This document shows positions 63,372-64,000 of a stretch of DNA of 64,000 nucleotides, piece after piece. The DNA comes from an uncultured Victivallaceae bacterium (GTDB lineage Bacteria; Verrucomicrobiota; Lentisphaeria; Victivallales; Victivallaceae). The stretch covers positions 62,001 through 126,000 of the forward strand of contig CALXXL010000001.1 in the NCBI GenBank assembly GCA_944392655.1. Reading direction: 5' to 3'. Both the position numbers and the translations under genes were made by a program. The notes beneath the pieces were generated by a model. The model made no database searches, was not told the origin of the DNA, and saw nothing but the letters and a program-made list of their open reading frames with translations. Positions within the stretch are counted from its first letter, which is position 1, and the number at the start of each line of letters is the position of its first letter.

Positions 63372-64000
63372 TCAATAGATTTCGTTAATGGATTCATCTT
63401 TTTCCGCGATCATGCCGATGATGCGTCTGGCGGCTTCGCACTCCGCCAGTCTCCGGTTTGCGCCGATTCCTACTGCACGATAGTCGTGAACCACCGCCTC
63501 GCACGAGAAGGTTTTCTGGTGATCCGGGCCGGAAGTAGACAGTACCCGGTATTGAGGCGCAATATTCCATTTTCTCTGTGTGTATTCCTGAAGTGTTCCT
63601 TTGGGATTCAGGGTAGCTAGCAGTTTCTGCGGCTCCGGATAGGTTTCGTGAATGGCGGATAGAACAAATTTTCTGGCGGCCTCCAGGCCGCCGTCGAGGT
63701 ATATGGCTCCGGCTACGGCTTCAAAGAGGTCGCACAAGGTGGAATCGCGATCTGCGCCTCCGGCCTCTTGTTCGCCGTGTCCGATGAGCAGAAATTCGCC
63801 CAGACAGCGGTTGCGGGCCAGCGTTGCCAATGCATCCTGCTGAGCCAGCGCCGAACGCAGTTTTGTCATTACGCCTTCGGTCGCATTGGGGTAGGTTTTA
63901 TAGATATATTCTGTTATAATGATCTCCAGAACCGAATCGCCCAGGAACTCCAGCCGTTGATTATCATATTTCAGTTTAGTCTCTGCCGCATATGAGCGGT
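63372..64000 (-). CDS. rnc: Ribonuclease III, 5' end outside the window
   Basis: The frame stays open to the right edge and reads YDNQRLEFLGDSVLEIIITE, the RNase III signature with catalytic acidic residues, then the FEAVAGAIYLDGG second acidic block and a double-stranded RNA-binding domain (about the last 75 residues; NPKGTLQEYTQ to AARRIIGMI). A shorter reading from ATG 63869 would omit the catalytic signature, so it should not be used. About 208 codons are visible; a few dozen more are expected upstream. Confidence 0.93.
   Translation of the reverse strand, partial: RSYAAETKLKYDNQRLEFLGDSVLEIIITEYIYKTYPNATEGVMTKLRSALAQQDALATLARNRCLGEFLLIGHGEQEAGGADRDSTLCDLFEAVAGAIYLDGGLEAARKFVLSAIHETYPEPQKLLATLNPKGTLQEYTQRKWNIAPQYRVLSTSGPDHQKTFSCEAVVHDYRAVGIGANRRLAECEAARRIIGMIAEKDESINEIY

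Noticed and set aside
1-64000. CRISPR arrays, prophage, insertion sequences or integrases
   Set aside because: No regularly spaced repeats, transposases, integrases or phage genes were found.

Overview
The window is about 64 kb of densely coding, roughly 50% G+C bacterial chromosome from a Gram-negative (LPS-making) organism. It carries lipid A genes (lpxC, lpxK, a FabZ-type protein), a secretin and a lipoprotein membrane-fusion protein. A GreA elongation factor fused to a very large N-terminal domain, as in Chlamydiae, together with long low-complexity extensions on Rho and on the principal sigma factor, points to the PVC superphylum. A Lentisphaerota (Victivallales-like) gut or polysaccharide-degrading bacterium is my best guess. 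That is inference from protein style; no 16S gene is present.

Layout: 0-3.7 kb, Nudix hydrolase, coaE, rho, FtsB-like. 3.7-8.4 kb (minus), lpxK, an isopropylmalate/citramalate synthase, and a YGGG-repeat protein with no recognisable homologue. 8.5-13.5 kb (plus), hom, an ectoine-type aspartokinase and the greA fusion. 13.5-16.9 kb (minus), comM, a tandem hotdog dehydratase and lpxC, divergent from miaA. 17.9-24.4 kb (minus), dnaQ-like, galE, and a four-gene secretin + MacA-like + MacB-like (ATPase, permease) export operon. 24.7-27.6 kb, tyrA, an orphan ABC ATPase, a membrane-anchored spermidine-synthase-like protein, tRNA-Gly(GCC). 27.7-35.0 kb, a self-contained uncharacterised carbohydrate locus. 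35.1-40.3 kb, rpsU, rpoD-type sigma, mfd. 40.4-47.9 kb (plus), biotin operon bioF-bioG-bioC-bioD-bioA running into a split methionine synthase (activation-domain protein + metH). 48-54.5 kb, a secreted GH20-type hexosaminidase, a small P-loop kinase and a secreted heparinase II/III-type protein. 54.5-64 kb, acpS, dnaE, rdgB, tilS, a PD-(D/E)XK-like Fe-S protein, sppA, a PfkB kinase and rnc (cut by the window edge).

The best candidates for undescribed biology are: (i) the 27.7-35.0 kb locus, where two tandem paralogous alpha/alpha-barrel proteins face a GntR/LacI-hybrid regulator followed by a TIM-barrel-like protein with a CxCxxC motif, a SIS protein, an orphan protein and a Gfo/Idh/MocA oxidoreductase, with repeated GTTATAC-type half-sites and a 13-bp motif shared by two leaders; (ii) the operon in which a secretin takes the place of TolC next to a MacAB-like pump; (iii) the tandem FabZ-like protein whose second half has lost the catalytic histidine; and (iv) a PD-(D/E)XK-like protein that keeps its Fe-S cysteines but appears to have lost the catalytic lysine. 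Several genes have better starts than their longest reading frame, and rpsU (54 codons) is a small gene that is easily missed.
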